Origin: Geminicoccaceae bacterium
GTDB lineage: Bacteria > Pseudomonadota > Alphaproteobacteria > Geminicoccales > Geminicoccaceae
DNA length: 34,412 nucleotides
NCBI GenBank assembly: GCA_028279345.1
Contig: JANQNY010000014.1
Span: 1 to 34,412 of the forward strand
Direction: 5' to 3'
The notes under the pieces were generated by a model. That model was not told the DNA's origin. It saw only the letters and a program-made list of their open reading frames with translations, and did no database searches. The position numbers and the translations under genes were made by a program. How positions within the stretch are numbered: position 1 is the stretch's first letter; each line of letters begins with the position of its first letter. Positions 15,860 through 23,621 of the stretch are shown piece by piece.

Positions 15860-17506
15860 ATGGCGATGCGCACTGGCGGGCGCATTCTCGTCGACCAGAT
15901 CGTGCTGAACGGCGTCGAGCGCGTCTTCGGTGTGCCAGGGGAGAGCTATCTCGCCGCGTTGGACGCGTTCTACGACACGTCCGGTACCGAGTTCGTGATC
16001 TGTCGACAGGAGGGCGGGGCAGGGATGATGGCCGACGCCTGGGCGCGCCTGACGGGTGGGCCCGGCATAGCCTTTGTCACGCGCGGTCCCGGTGCCACCA
16101 ACGCCAGTCCGGCTGTCCATGTCGCGCGCCAGGACTCCGTGCCGCTCGTGCTGCTTGTCGGGCAGATCGACCGTGCCTTCAGCGGTCGTGAGGCGTTCCA
16201 GGAGGTCGACTACACGGCGTTCTTCGGTCCCCTCGCAAAGTGGGCGTTCGAGGTCGATCGCGCCGAGCGCATCCCGGAGGTGATGCACCGGGCCTTCGCG
16301 ACCGCGCTTGCCGGCCGCCCGGGGCCGGTGGTCATCTCTCTGCCCGAAGACGTGTTGTTCGGTGAGACCGAGGTCGCCGACGCGCCGCCCGTGTTCGTTC
16401 GCGAGGCGGCTCTCGAGCCGGCAATGACTGAGGAGATCGCCGAGCGTCTGGCGTTGGCCCAGCGACCGTTTCTCATGGTCGGCGGCGGCGGATGGACGCC
16501 TTCGGGGCACGCGGCGCTCGCGCGCTTCGCCGAGGCGTGGCGACTGCCGGTCGGCGTCGGTTTCAGGCGACAGGCGCTGATCGACAACCTGCACCCCTGC
16601 TACGCCGGTCATGTCGGGCTCACCGTCAACCAGGAACTGGGGGACTACATCGCGTCCGCCGACCTGATCCTCGCGCTCGGTTCGCGGATGAGCGAGGCGT
16701 CCAGCGACAGCTACCGGCGCTTCCCACACCAAGGCCGCGCCGACCAGGCCATTGTCCACATCCATCCGCATCCGGAGGAACTCGGACGGGTCTATCGCGC
16801 TGATCTGGCCGTGCCTGCGGGCGTCAATGCGGCGGCTATGGCACTCGCCGAACGCCCAGGGACCAATGAGCCGCGCTGGGCCGAGCACACGGACCGTTTG
16901 CACGGCGCCTACCTCGCGACGACGGCGGCGAGCCCCGAGAACCCCGGCACGTTGCAACTCGGCGAGGTGCTGCGTTGGCTCGACCAGCGTCTGCCGCCCG
17001 AGGCGGTCATCTGCAACGGCGCCGGCAACTACGCCATCTGGGTGCATCGGTTCCGCAAGTACCGCCAACTTGGGACCCAACTCGCGCCTACTTCGGGTTC
17101 GATGGGCTATGGCACGCCGGCAGCCGTCGCCGCGAAGATCAGGCATCCAGACGTGCCGGTCGTCGCCTTTGCCGGCGACGGCTGCTTCTTGATGAATGGT
17201 CAGGAGTTCGCGACCGCGGTCCAGCACGGCGCGGCGATCGTCGTGGTCGTTGTCGACAATGGCCAGTACGGCACCATTCGGATGCATCAGGAGCGGGACT
17301 ATCCGGGTAGGCAATCAGGTACGGAGCTGCGCAATCCGGATTTCGCCGCCTTAGCGCGCGCTTATGGCGGTCACGGGGAGACGGTCGAGAGCACGGCCGC
17401 GTTCGAGCCGGCTTTTGAGCGCGCGCTGGCGTGCGGGTTGCCGTCGATCCTCCACCTGAAGCTCGATGGGCGCACGATCACGCCTGATCGGTTCCTCGCG
17501 ACCTAG
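15860..17506 (+). CDS. thiamine-diphosphate-dependent acetolactate-synthase-like enzyme
   Basis: The 548-residue protein has the three-domain layout of ThDP decarboxylases. The N-terminal pyrimidine-binding domain has FGVPGESYLAALDAF and the catalytic Glu51 in CRQEGGAG. A central domain is present. The C-terminal PP domain has AGDGCFLMNGQE (near residue 439) and VVDNGQYGTIR, completing the GDG-to-N metal/ThDP motif. It resembles IlvB-type large subunits, but no ilvH regulatory subunit or ilvC is adjacent. A catabolic or specialised 2-oxoacid decarboxylase/ligase is therefore as likely as valine biosynthesis. It follows the MlaC-like gene by 57 bases on the same strand. Confidence 0.85.
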   Translation: MAMRTGGRILVDQIVLNGVERVFGVPGESYLAALDAFYDTSGTEFVICRQEGGAGMMADAWARLTGGPGIAFVTRGPGATNASPAVHVARQDSVPLVLLVGQIDRAFSGREAFQEVDYTAFFGPLAKWAFEVDRAERIPEVMHRAFATALAGRPGPVVISLPEDVLFGETEVADAPPVFVREAALEPAMTEEIAERLALAQRPFLMVGGGGWTPSGHAALARFAEAWRLPVGVGFRRQALIDNLHPCYAGHVGLTVNQELGDYIASADLILALGSRMSEASSDSYRRFPHQGRADQAIVHIHPHPEELGRVYRADLAVPAGVNAAAMALAERPGTNEPRWAEHTDRLHGAYLATTAASPENPGTLQLGEVLRWLDQRLPPEAVICNGAGNYAIWVHRFRKYRQLGTQLAPTSGSMGYGTPAAVAAKIRHPDVPVVAFAGDGCFLMNGQEFATAVQHGAAIVVVVVDNGQYGTIRMHQERDYPGRQSGTELRNPDFAALARAYGGHGETVESTAAFEPAFERALACGLPSILHLKLDGRTITPDRFLAT

Positions 17507-17723
17507 GCTCGCGGGAGGTTGAGGACCGGTGCGCTGATGCGGACCGTCCCCGAAGAGCTCCGCAGATCGCCAGCGATGAACTTTAAGTTTTGGATGAAGT
17601 TTGCGCTTTAACTAATTGATATTATTTCTATTTTATGCATAGAAGTGCTAGCTGAGCGACCCGTGCGATCGGTGTGCCACCTGTTCTCCGCTGTCGGGGA
17701 CGTGGGCCGGATGACCTGATCGA
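17507..17723. other. convergent intergenic region with AT-rich patch
   Basis: This gap lies between the 3' ends of the ThDP enzyme (plus) and the barrel protein (minus). The stretch 17578-17645 is strikingly AT-rich for this genome and has poly-pyrimidine runs (ATTATTTCTATTTTATG), but I found no clear stem-loop terminator or credible ORF. It could hold a termination region for both genes, a promoter for a short RNA, or foreign DNA. Confidence 0.4.
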
Positions 17724-18857
17724 TCAGAACGCTCGGCGCAAGCCTACTTCGAGGCGCTGTTCGTTGGTGTCGCGTAGACGCGTTCTGGAGACGTCGCGTC
17801 GGTGATGGATTGATGCGAAGGGCGACAACCGGCCAGCCAAGGCGTCGTGCTGCTCGATGGTCGCGCCGAGTTCGATGCCGGTTTCTCGATCGGCCGACCG
17901 ATCGGCTGCCGCGCGTTCGAAGCGCGTCTGCGTGGTACCCAACTCTAAGGATGGAGTAAGGCCCGAAGCGAACTCTGTCTCGGCGAACACGTTGCCGCTC
18001 AAGGCTTTGAAGCCGTGGTCGGCGCGGCGCGATTCTCGCTGCGCCGCCTTCACCCGTACGCCGACGCGTGTTCGCTCGGCGAGCGACTGCGTGACCGTGG
18101 CCTCCCCGCTGACGAGCGTACCCTCGAGCCCGGGTGCGGACGGATTGTAGACCCGCCAGGCACCGGCGCTGCCGCGCACAGCGATCGTGTTGGTGGCAAG
18201 ATGATCAAGCCCGGTCGAGAAGCCGACGCGCCGCTCTTGCGGACGGTAGCGCTGCCAACTCTGTCGAAACTCGGGGCCCGAAGCGACCGACGTCCGCGGT
18301 GATGTTGTCCGCAGCCTCGCGCGCGCACTTACCTGGTGCTGGTCGTGAGACGCTGCCGCGTACTTGCTCGCGCGGCCGGCCACCCGGCCGGTTACCGCCA
18401 GCTTCGCTCCGCGCACTTGCGGTTGCAGAGGTTTGCGCAGCCGCAAGCGTCCGGAGGCCTGAACGCCCCAGCCGGGCGCGGCGGGTTCGATGACCGTTGA
18501 GGGTGGAGGCAGAGGGTCGATTTGCAAGAGGTCGCCAACGGGCGAGGGCGCGGCTCTGGACGGTGCATGGTGCCGGCCCCGACGGCTCGATGTGCCGGAT
18601 CGGAATGGTGCCCGCGCTTGCCTGGCTGCTCGCAACTGCTCGGCCTTCAGTGCAACGGCGGACGATCGGCCCAGCGACGCCGCGAGTGTGGCAGACGGGC
18701 GGAGCATCGGCGCATTCTGTAGCCGTTCCGTCGCCGCGGCCGCGTCCTGGCGGCCCTCTACCTCGAGCGCGGCGGCCGCCGTGTGGAGGAACGCGGTCAC
18801 GACCACCACGACCACCAACCAGGATGCCCTGGCGCAAACCCCGCAAACGATACGCAT
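17724..18857 (-). CDS. outer-membrane beta-barrel protein, Slam/DUF560-like C-terminal domain
   Basis: From ATG 18857 the 377-residue protein has a signal peptide (VVVVVVTAFLHTAAAALE), an Ala/Arg/Pro-rich linker and a C-terminal half made of alternating amphipathic strands (VGFSTGLDHLATNTIAV through LSPFASIHHRRD). It ends NEQRLEVGLRRAF with the terminal Phe of BAM substrates. The strand pattern and last segments resemble the barrel of surface lipoprotein assembly modifiers (DUF560). True Slams have TPR repeats before the barrel, and I see none, so function is uncertain. The frame extends to 18965 (413 aa), but ATG 18857 places the signal peptide at the N terminus. No strong ribosome site precedes it. 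Confidence 0.6.
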   Translation of the reverse strand: MRIVCGVCARASWLVVVVVVTAFLHTAAAALEVEGRQDAAAATERLQNAPMLRPSATLAASLGRSSAVALKAEQLRAARQARAPFRSGTSSRRGRHHAPSRAAPSPVGDLLQIDPLPPPSTVIEPAAPGWGVQASGRLRLRKPLQPQVRGAKLAVTGRVAGRASKYAAASHDQHQVSARARLRTTSPRTSVASGPEFRQSWQRYRPQERRVGFSTGLDHLATNTIAVRGSAGAWRVYNPSAPGLEGTLVSGEATVTQSLAERTRVGVRVKAAQRESRRADHGFKALSGNVFAETEFASGLTPSLELGTTQTRFERAAADRSADRETGIELGATIEQHDALAGRLSPFASIHHRRDVSRTRLRDTNEQRLEVGLRRAF

Positions 18858-19290
18858 ACTGATCGACGTTCCGGAAAGTCTGAGGGCAACATCGGGCGAC
18901 AACACCCAAGGACGCACCTTCTCTAGCATCGCTGAAAAATATTCAGGAATGGTAAACGTTCGCATCTACAGCGGATAGGCGCCGTCCAGCCGAAAACGAG
19001 CAATGACTAACACGGATTGAGGATTAACTGTACCGGGAATTGTCAGCTTCACCATTCTAGTCTGGCGCGCTTTCGGGTACGCCCGCGCATCGTGGCGTGG
19101 AGCGACCGCCGAGGTCGGACCATGGCAGCGTTCGGCAAGCGGCCGACTATGTGCGCCCGACAGCCGGGAGCGCGCGTTCCATTCTGCGTCGCACCGCTTT
19201 GACCCGCGGGCTGTGATCAAGAGGAAGCCGTAACCTGGGCGCGATGAGTGGCCTGGCGATCGACCAGTGCGCGATTGTGCGTCGCAGAAT
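18858..19290. other. intergenic region without a credible gene
   Basis: Upstream of the barrel gene are AT-rich pieces around 18925-18960 and 19008-19035 that may hold its promoter. Reading frames here have no recognisable domain, ribosome site or codon pattern. I see no RNA gene or repeat. Confidence 0.4.
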
Positions 19291-19305
19291 GTTCTTGTTG
19301 TGTTC
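19291..19305 (+). promoter_or_regulatory. LexA-type SOS box (GTTC-N7-GTTC)
   Basis: GTTC at 19291-19294 and GTTC at 19302-19305 are separated by exactly seven bases, the direct-repeat operator used by alphaproteobacterial LexA. A third GTTC at 19312-19315 lies six bases further on. The site is 46 bases before the ATG of the small ORF at 19352, a normal place for a repressor site over a promoter. Confidence 0.6.
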
Positions 19306-19351
19306 TCATTTGTTCGTGTTAAGAATACGACATTCGGATGGAGAACGAAAC

Positions 19352-19642
19352 ATGATCATGCTGCTATCACTGCTGCGTCGGGTCCGTCATGTGTCGTCGG
19401 TTCGGCTTGTCGACGGCAGTCTTGAGGGACCGCTGTTCCGGGGAGCACGGGCCGTCGCCGCGAGCCGGCTGCGGTGGGTAGCCGAGGCTCGCTGCTACGC
19501 TCCGTACGCAACCGGCCGCGCCATGACGCCTACGCATCCATCCGATCCGCGGAGAGTGACCGTTGTGGGTCACGTGGCCGGATGCGTCGGTGGTCCAAGA
19601 GAGGCGGATGCCGCGCCGCTGCGGGCGCGCGAGGCCGCTTAG
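19352..19642 (+). CDS. small ORF downstream of a LexA-type box (96 aa), unknown function
   Basis: ATG 19352 is preceded by GGAG at 19340-19343 with an eight-base spacer, a good ribosome site. The peptide begins MIMLLSLLRR, a short hydrophobic then basic start, and continues arginine- and alanine-rich without a recognised domain. The frame is open further upstream to 19244, but that would bury the LexA-type box in the coding region. In Caulobacter, small LexA-controlled proteins such as SidA block division. No homology to these is claimed here. Arginine-rich composition in GC-rich DNA also fits a chance ORF. Confidence 0.4.
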   Translation: MIMLLSLLRRVRHVSSVRLVDGSLEGPLFRGARAVAASRLRWVAEARCYAPYATGRAMTPTHPSDPRRVTVVGHVAGCVGGPREADAAPLRAREAA

Positions 19643-19666
19643 TTCGGCGCGCGCCCGACACTTCGA

Positions 19667-20215
19667 TCAGCGGTCGTAGGTGCCCTGCAGGGTCGCGCTG
19701 CCGAGCGCATTGGCGTTGACGAGAAAACCCGTGAGCGATGCGGTCGCACCGTCGGGCGCGCCGAGTTCGGCGGCAGGCAGGGCGTAGAGCGTGAAGTTGT
19801 AGCGGTGTGCCGAGTGATCCTCGGGCGGGCATGGGCCGCCCCAGCCGGCGATGCCATAATCGTTCGGAACGTGGTGTCCGGCCCCCGGCAGGCCGCTGTC
19901 ATCGCTGGCACCGGCGCCTTCTGGTAGCTCGCTGACGGATGCGGGAATGTCGATCAGCACCCAGTGCCAGAACCCGGCACCCCCGGTGGGCGCGTCGGGG
20001 TCGTGGACCAGGAGCGCGAAGCTCTCGGTGCCGTCGGGAGCATCGGTCCAGGCAAGTGGCGGCGAGACATTGTCACCCGTGCAGCCGAAGCCGTCGAAGG
20101 TATGCGGTTGCGGGATGGGTTGGCCATCCTCGAAAGCGGGGCTGGTGAGTTCGAACGCAAAGGTGCTCGACGAAATCGACGCTGCTGCCGCCAGCGTCAG
20201 ATACATGTTGCGCAT
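19667..20215 (-). CDS. secreted YbhB/YbcL-family (PEBP) protein
   Basis: The 182-residue protein from ATG 20215 has a signal peptide (MRNMYLTLAAAASISSSTFA), followed by the phosphatidylethanolamine-binding-protein fold. Visible features are FELTSPAFEDGQPIP, CTGDNVSPPLAW, ALLVHDPDAPTGGAGFWHWVL, the GIAGWGGPCPPEDHSAHRYNFTLYAL core and a C-terminal helix. Bacterial members bind small anionic or lipid ligands. Their roles are mostly unknown. GGGAGAG just upstream supports ATG 20215 over the longer start at 20230. It stands alone between the LexA-box ORF (convergent) and dinB (same strand, 97 bases). Confidence 0.9.
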   Translation of the reverse strand: MRNMYLTLAAAASISSSTFAFELTSPAFEDGQPIPQPHTFDGFGCTGDNVSPPLAWTDAPDGTESFALLVHDPDAPTGGAGFWHWVLIDIPASVSELPEGAGASDDSGLPGAGHHVPNDYGIAGWGGPCPPEDHSAHRYNFTLYALPAAELGAPDGATASLTGFLVNANALGSATLQGTYDR

Positions 20216-20312
20216 AATGATCTCTCCCATTGCGGAGACGCGCCGCGCTCGCCGGCCGGCCGTCGCGTCAACTCTGGCGGCGGTCTCCCATCACAGCGAC
20301 AATGCCGCGTTC

Positions 20313-21374
20313 TTACGCGTCGTGATTGTCGTCGAAAAGGTCGGGCTGCGGCGACGGTCCCTCGAGTTGCGAGACGGTTAGGCCCAGGAGCCTAATCGGA
20401 CGTGCGAGATCGGCCTCGTCGAGGAGCCGGCGGCCGGCCTCGTGGAGCCGGTCCGCGTCGAGGATCGGTGCACCGAAGCCGCGCGCGCGCGTTTGAATGC
20501 GGAAGCGGTCATCCTTGACCTTGAGTGTCAGCGTCCGCGGGCGTGCCGCAGCGTCGCGGATACGCTGCTCGAGCTTTTGGGCGATCGGCAGGAGTGCAGA
20601 CTCCAGTTCGGCCCGACTGCTCAAGTCGCGGCCGAAGGTTCGCTCGCAGCCGACGGACTTGCGCAGGCGGTCGGGATTGACGTTGCGCTCGTCCCGACCG
20701 TTGGCGATCTGCCAGAGATAGGCGCCGTGACGGCCGAACCGGCGGACCAGGGCATCGAAGCCCATCGCCCTGAGGTCGGCTCCTGTGGTCAACCCACTGG
20801 CGTGAAGCTTGCGCGCGGTCACGGGACCGACGCCGTGAAACCGCTCGATCGGGAGCGCGCCAATGAAGGCGAGGGCTTCTTCCGGGCGAATGACCGTGAG
20901 TCCGTCCGGCTTTTCCAGGTCCGAGGCGATCTTGGCGAGGAACTTGTTGATCGAGACGCCGGCGGACCCGGTGAGGCCGGTCTCCGCGCGGATCTCCTGT
21001 TTGATCTGGCGGGCGATCGCGGTCGCGGGCGCAAGGGCAGCCGCAGCGGTCACGTCGAGATAGGCCTCGTCGACCGACAGCGGTTCGACCGCGTCGGCAT
21101 GGCGCGCGAAGATTGCCCGGATCTGGCGGGCGACAGCGCGGTAGACGTCCATTCTGGCGGGCACGAAGAGGAGTTCCGAGCAAAGCTGCTTGGCGGTCGC
21201 CGACGGCATCGCCGAGCGCACGCCGAAGGGGCGCGCCTCGTAGCTGGCGGTCATGACGACGCCACGACCGGCGCCGGAGCCGACGGCGATCGGCCGGCCG
21301 CGCAACGCCGGATCATCGCGCTGCTCGATCGCAGCGAAGAAGGCGTCCATGTCGACGTGGATGATCTTGCGCAC
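20313..21374 (-). CDS. dinB: DNA polymerase IV (Y-family)
   Basis: From GTG 21374 the 353-residue protein begins VRKIIHVDMDAFFAAIEQ, with the first catalytic Asp, and has SVDEAYLDVT with the second Asp/Glu pair. It also has the helix-hairpin-helix segment FHGVGPVTARKLHASG and a little-finger domain. The C terminus has QPDLF, a good sliding-clamp binding motif. It carries out translesion synthesis. A TTG at 21401 would add nine residues. The GTG is preferred because it restores the usual DinB N terminus. I see no GTTC-N7-GTTC LexA box directly upstream. Confidence 0.95.
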   Translation of the reverse strand: MRKIIHVDMDAFFAAIEQRDDPALRGRPIAVGSGAGRGVVMTASYEARPFGVRSAMPSATAKQLCSELLFVPARMDVYRAVARQIRAIFARHADAVEPLSVDEAYLDVTAAAALAPATAIARQIKQEIRAETGLTGSAGVSINKFLAKIASDLEKPDGLTVIRPEEALAFIGALPIERFHGVGPVTARKLHASGLTTGADLRAMGFDALVRRFGRHGAYLWQIANGRDERNVNPDRLRKSVGCERTFGRDLSSRAELESALLPIAQKLEQRIRDAAARPRTLTLKVKDDRFRIQTRARGFGAPILDADRLHEAGRRLLDEADLARPIRLLGLTVSQLEGPSPQPDLFDDNHDA

Positions 21375-21482
21375 GGAGAAAGCGCACCAGAGGCTCGTCA
21401 ACGCGGTGACCGTTGTGCATCGAGCCGCGTTCGCGCTTCAAGAGAGTCCGCAGTCGCCAAGTCTTCGGGTGATCCGCCCTCG

Positions 21483-22541
21483 TCAGCGCGTCGTTGCCGC
21501 GGCGGTTGAACCCCGAACGACGAGGCGCGCGGGCAGCACCGTCACGCCCGCTGGTTCGAGGCCCAGCAACATGCGGGCCGCGTGCCGTCCCTTGGCGCGA
21601 ACGGGCTGTTTCACCGTCGTCAGCGACGGCGAGCAGTTGGCGGCCTCGGGCACATCGTCGAAGCCGACCACCGAGACGTCGGTTGGCACGCGAAGGCCGC
21701 GTCCCATGAGCAACTCGACGGCAATCAGCGCCATCGTGTCGGACATCGCGAGCAGAGCCGTCGGGGGCGTGCCCGCGTCGAACATGGCGGCAAGTGCCGT
21801 AGCGACGGTCGCGCGGTCGTTGAAGGTCTCCTGCACCAGCCGCGGCTCCAGTTCGACGCGGGCTTCGCCGAGTGCTTCACGATAGCCGCGGAGCCGATCG
21901 CGGGTGACGGTGTAGCGGGCGTCGGCGAGACGGGCGTCGTCGATCGCACCCGTACGGCCGTCGCCGGCCGTCTCGAGGCTCAGAATGCCGACATGGCGGT
22001 GGCCGAGTGCCACAATGTGCGCGGCGGCCGCGCGCGCACCACCATGGTCGTCGACATCGACGGTGGGCACGCCTTCGACCGGTCCCGAATCGATCGCCAC
22101 GAAGGGGAGGCCGCGGCGGCGGGCGAGCTCGAAGAGCCGGCTGTCGTGCTCGACGCAATGGAGAATGAAGCCGTCGGCGATGGCCGTCTCGATCGTCCAG
22201 CCGTCGCGGCGCCCGCTCGTGGCCGAGATCACGGTCAGTCCCGAGCCTGCCTCGTCGCAGGCGGCACCGATACCTGCGAGCAGGCGGTGCATGAAGCTGT
22301 CCTCGAAGACGTAGGCGAGCAGGTCCACCTCGACCACGAGGGCGATCAGATGCGCCTTCCCAGAGCGCAGGGCCCGGCCAGCGGGTGCCGGTCCCCGGTA
22401 TTCGAGCGCGCGCGCAGCGTCAAAGACCGCCTGACGAAGCGCCGACGATACCAGCTCCGGCCTGTTGAAGACGTTGGACGCGGTGCCTTGCGAGACGTTC
22501 GCCAAGCGGGCCACGTCCTTCAAGCGCGCCCGACCCATCAC
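21483..22541 (-). CDS. LacI-family transcriptional regulator
   Basis: The 352-residue protein begins with a LacI helix-turn-helix (residues about 6-50: RLKDVARLANVSQGTASNVFNRPELVS, then the hinge-helix region) followed by a periplasmic-binding-like sensor domain (VDLLAYVFEDSFMHRLLAGI, FDDVPEAANCSPSLTTVKQP). Such proteins bind palindromes with a central CG step and usually respond to sugars or nucleosides. Just upstream lie three related palindromes with central CG, the nearest about 20 bases from its start, so autoregulation is likely. The start may be GTG 22541 or the adjacent ATG 22538. The effector cannot be read from sequence. Confidence 0.92.
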   Translation of the reverse strand: MMGRARLKDVARLANVSQGTASNVFNRPELVSSALRQAVFDAARALEYRGPAPAGRALRSGKAHLIALVVEVDLLAYVFEDSFMHRLLAGIGAACDEAGSGLTVISATSGRRDGWTIETAIADGFILHCVEHDSRLFELARRRGLPFVAIDSGPVEGVPTVDVDDHGGARAAAAHIVALGHRHVGILSLETAGDGRTGAIDDARLADARYTVTRDRLRGYREALGEARVELEPRLVQETFNDRATVATALAAMFDAGTPPTALLAMSDTMALIAVELLMGRGLRVPTDVSVVGFDDVPEAANCSPSLTTVKQPVRAKGRHAARMLLGLEPAGVTVLPARLVVRGSTAAATTR

Positions 22542-22560
22542 CGAGGCTTAGCAAGCCGGC

Positions 22561-22572
22561 TGAACCGATTCA
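22561..22572. promoter_or_regulatory. LacI-type operator O1
   Basis: TGAACCGATTCA differs by one base from the perfect palindrome of O2. It sits between the LacI-family gene start (22541, minus) and a plus-strand -35 element (22582), and so could control both. Confidence 0.65.
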
Positions 22573-22581
22573 ATCGCCTGC

Positions 22582-22610
22582 TTGACAGTAGGCTCCGAGC
22601 CGTGGATGAT
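22582..22610 (+). promoter_or_regulatory. sigma70-type promoter between operators
   Basis: A consensus -35 TTGACA (22582-22587), a 17-base spacer and GATGAT (22605-22610) form a good promoter pointing right. Transcription would begin near 22617, inside operator O2, the classical arrangement for repression. The only plus-strand frame directly downstream is the 54-codon ORF at 22677. Confidence 0.6.
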
Positions 22611-22615
22611 CGATT

Positions 22616-22627
22616 TGAATCGATTCA
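22616..22627. promoter_or_regulatory. LacI-type operator O2 (perfect palindrome)
   Basis: TGAATCGATTCA is a perfect 12-base palindrome with the central CG typical of LacI-family sites. It overlaps the predicted transcription start of the promoter at 22582-22610. Confidence 0.75.
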
Positions 22628-22636
22628 TTTCGCACT

Positions 22637-22648
22637 TGAATCGATCCA
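22637..22648. promoter_or_regulatory. LacI-type operator O3
   Basis: TGAATCGATCCA differs from O2 by one base and is centred 21 bases away, about two helical turns, so both sites face the same side of the DNA. Confidence 0.6.
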
Positions 22649-22676
22649 GAGGCTGGTTACCCCGCCACGGACGGCC

Positions 22677-22841
22677 ATGACGATGATGATCCCTGCGAGC
22701 TATGTCTTCCGCGAGCACTACCGGGCAATGGAGCAGGCGGCTTGCCAAGCCACGCCTCCGCGACCGCAGATGTTCGTTCCCATGTCAGCGCACGCGCTGT
22801 GGGCCGTGCTTGTCGCGGTGCTGGCCACCGTCGCGCTCTGA
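22677..22841 (+). CDS. 54-residue membrane ORF behind a LacI-controlled promoter
   Basis: The ORF begins MTMMIPASYVF, has a middle segment rich in Pro, Gln and Ala, and ends with one hydrophobic helix (about residues 38-54, AHALWAVLVAVLATVAL) at the extreme C terminus. This suggests a tail-anchored single-pass peptide. It is the only frame between the promoter/operator cluster and the convergent HAD gene. The ribosome site is weak (ACGG before ATG). It may be a real small regulated protein, or the promoter may make a non-coding or antisense RNA. Confidence 0.45.
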   Translation: MTMMIPASYVFREHYRAMEQAACQATPPRPQMFVPMSAHALWAVLVAVLATVAL

Positions 22842-22857
22842 GCCCGGTACGGCTCGC

Positions 22858-23526
22858 TCAGCGCCAAGTCAGCAGAGGCCAGCCGCGCGCGCGCGCGATC
22901 CGCCGCAGTCCCGGCGACGCGTTGATCGCGAAGGGCAATGCCGCCGCCTCGAGCAGGGCCAGATCGCTCTCATGATCGGTATAGGCGTGGCTGAGGCGCC
23001 AGTCGCCGAACCGCATGGCGGCGTGGTCGGCGACCGCCTGCACCTTCGCTGGCCCGTGCCGGACGGGCCCGTCGAGTCGACCGGAGAAGCATCCACTCCG
23101 ATGCGGCGCCAACCGTGTCGCGATCCATCCGTCCACCGGCAGATACCTGGCGATGCGCGCGACAATCGGTTCGAGCGCCGCTGAGGCGAGCACCACGTGA
23201 CAGCCCTCGGCGCGGCGCTCGAGCATGATGCGCCGGGCGTCGTTGCGAATCCGTGGTGCCAGTCGGTCCTCGACGAAGCGGTCGAGCAAGACCTCGAATT
23301 GCGCCACGGGCGTGCCTTCGAACCCACCGAGCATCTCTTCAGCCAGCCGGTCGTAGTCGAGGACGGCACTTTGCCGGTACCGCATCAAGAGATAGCCGAC
23401 ACGCAGCGCCAGCCGCGTCGGGATCAGGCGCCGTCCGGCGAGATGGAACGCCCAGGTCGTGCCGCTCTGACCCCGCAGCACGGTACCATCGAGGTCGAAC
23501 GCCGCCACGGGCACCGCTTCGCTCAC
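22858..23526 (-). CDS. HAD-superfamily phosphatase (HAD-IB, SerB-like)
   Basis: The 222-residue protein has motif I FDLDGTVLRG (Asp11 nucleophile, Asp13), a helical cap region, motif II near VLASAALEPIV, and motif III/IV in KVQAVADHAA and YTDHESDLALLEAA. This is the HAD-IB layout shared with phosphoserine phosphatase and related enzymes. Substrate cannot be assigned: candidates include phosphoserine, phosphatidylglycerophosphate-type lipids and sugar phosphates. Its 5' end faces the GbsR-like gene divergently. Its 3' end meets the 54-codon ORF. Confidence 0.85.
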   Translation of the reverse strand: MSEAVPVAAFDLDGTVLRGQSGTTWAFHLAGRRLIPTRLALRVGYLLMRYRQSAVLDYDRLAEEMLGGFEGTPVAQFEVLLDRFVEDRLAPRIRNDARRIMLERRAEGCHVVLASAALEPIVARIARYLPVDGWIATRLAPHRSGCFSGRLDGPVRHGPAKVQAVADHAAMRFGDWRLSHAYTDHESDLALLEAAALPFAINASPGLRRIARARGWPLLTWR

Positions 23527-23591
23527 CGCCGCGTGCCGACGGTGCGGCGCTCTGGCACGGTCGCCTCGGCTGGCTGGCGAGCTACATGCGT

Positions 23592-23607
23592 TTCAGAAAT
23601 TTCTGAA
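23592..23607. promoter_or_regulatory. perfect 16-bp palindrome, candidate operator of the GbsR-like regulator
   Basis: TTCAGAAATTTCTGAA is an exact palindrome ending 14 bases before the ATG of the GbsR/MarR-type regulator. Winged-helix dimers of this class commonly bind such sites to control their own operon, here the regulator plus cydAB. Confidence 0.65.
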
Positions 23608-23621
23608 GACACGGTGCCGCT

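Noticed and set aside
15815..17314. Minus-strand frame of 499 codons opposite the ThDP enzyme
   Set aside because: The plus-strand frame has all ThDP motifs. The antisense frame is a composition artefact.
20442..21509. Plus-strand frame of 355 codons opposite dinB
   Set aside because: DinB motifs on the minus strand are conclusive.
22582..22610. Reading this promoter as the lacI-family gene's own promoter
   Set aside because: It points right, away from that gene. The regulator's own promoter must lie on the other strand in the same gap.
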